From an uncultured Bacillota bacterium (GTDB lineage: Bacteria > Bacillota > Dehalobacteriia > UBA4068 > UBA4997), in the NCBI GenBank assembly GCA_948907985.1, contig CAQWMM010000070.1, forward strand, positions 1-5,174: a DNA stretch of 5,174 bases, read 5' to 3'. The notes beneath the pieces were generated by a model. It ran no database searches. It saw only the letters and a list, made by a program, of their open reading frames with translations, and was not told the DNA's origin. The translations under genes and the position numbers were made by a program. Positions within the stretch are counted from its first letter, which is position 1; each line of letters begins with the position of its first letter. Of the stretch, positions 4,955 to 5,174 are shown in pieces.

Positions 4955-4974
4955 TTACGGGTAGGTGTTTTTTT
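4931..4974 (+). terminator. Terminator hairpin overlapping the next start region
   Basis: AAACACCTA (4931-4939) pairs perfectly with TAGGTGTTT (4962-4970) around a 22-base loop, and a run of seven T ends at 4974. It lies 30 bases after the LysM gene stop. The ATG of the next gene follows at once, and the AGGTG that would serve as its ribosome binding site (4963-4967) is part of the right arm. The long A/T-rich loop weakens the hairpin somewhat. Confidence 0.75.
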
Positions 4975-5174
4975 ATGAATTGGCTGCTTTTTGGTCTGCC
5001 CTGCCTGGCCGGATTGTTGATGGCTGTGCAGGGGAGTATAAACGGTCAGGTTTCCAAATACATTGGGGCGCTGGAGGGCAATTTTTTAATGCACCTGATT
5101 GGGCTGGCGGCGATTATGGTGCTGCTTTTTGTGGTGCGCATTGGCGACGGCGATTGGAGCCGGCTGCGCGAAAT
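4975..5174 (+). CDS. YdcZ/DUF606-type DMT transporter, start only
   Basis: Sixty-six residues are visible before the window cuts the gene. The sequence starts with a hydrophobic helix (about residues 3-19), continues with the motif MAVQGSINGQ and a short polar turn, then a second helix (about 34-55) and a basic loop WSRLRE. The early A-x-Q-x-x-x-N pattern after helix one is typical of the DUF606 (YdcZ) branch of the drug/metabolite transporter superfamily, inner-membrane proteins of about 140 residues or twice that. The substrate is unknown. The ATG is preceded by AGGTG at seven bases, within the right arm of the upstream terminator. Start and family are well supported, length is unknown. Confidence 0.8.
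   Translation, partial: MNWLLFGLPCLAGLLMAVQGSINGQVSKYIGALEGNFLMHLIGLAAIMVLLFVVRIGDGDWSRLRE

Overview
The window looks like chromosomal DNA from a moderately GC-rich Bacillota (Firmicutes), probably a clostridial or Negativicutes-type endospore former. This is inferred from four things: strong AGGAG-type ribosome binding sites, tRNA genes with encoded CCA ends, a long acidic protein with a C-terminal LysM domain resembling the coat-morphogenesis protein SpoVID, and a PRK06851-type P-loop protein. The species cannot be named from the sequence alone.

Left part (1-1789). The first 100 bases are a cluster of palindromic repeats of the kind dispersed in gut Firmicutes genomes. They lie just upstream of a 61-residue protein of unknown function. 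That gene runs tail-to-tail into tadA (minus strand), the tRNA adenosine deaminase, with a 4-base overlap. Continuing up the minus strand are a strong hairpin terminator, tRNA-Gln(CUG), tRNA-Arg(CCU) with a near-consensus promoter, and a short divergent cis-prenyltransferase of the UppS family. The likely minus-strand order of transcription is uppS-like gene, then tRNA-Arg and tRNA-Gln from their own promoter, then terminator, then tadA.

Right part (1790-5174). A 143-base divergent intergenic region holds weak promoter candidates and an 11/12-matching inverted repeat. It separates the uppS-like gene from a plus-strand ATPase. That ATPase is built from two related halves, of which only the first keeps a functional Walker A motif. 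A 79-base gap with a possible sporulation sigma-E-like promoter leads to a 616-residue protein: an N-terminal beta-rich domain, two different repeat arrays (about 12 x 7 residues and 5 x 13 residues), and a C-terminal LysM domain. A terminator hairpin follows. Its right arm contains the apparent Shine-Dalgarno sequence of the last gene, a YdcZ/DUF606-type membrane transporter cut by the window end.

I see no mobile element with a transposase, no CRISPR array and no defence or biosynthetic cluster. The points most worth a second look are the terminator that doubles as a translation start region, the degenerate second P-loop, the variant catalytic residues of the UppS-like enzyme, and the repeat-rich LysM protein with its duplicated YHLPVWS motif.
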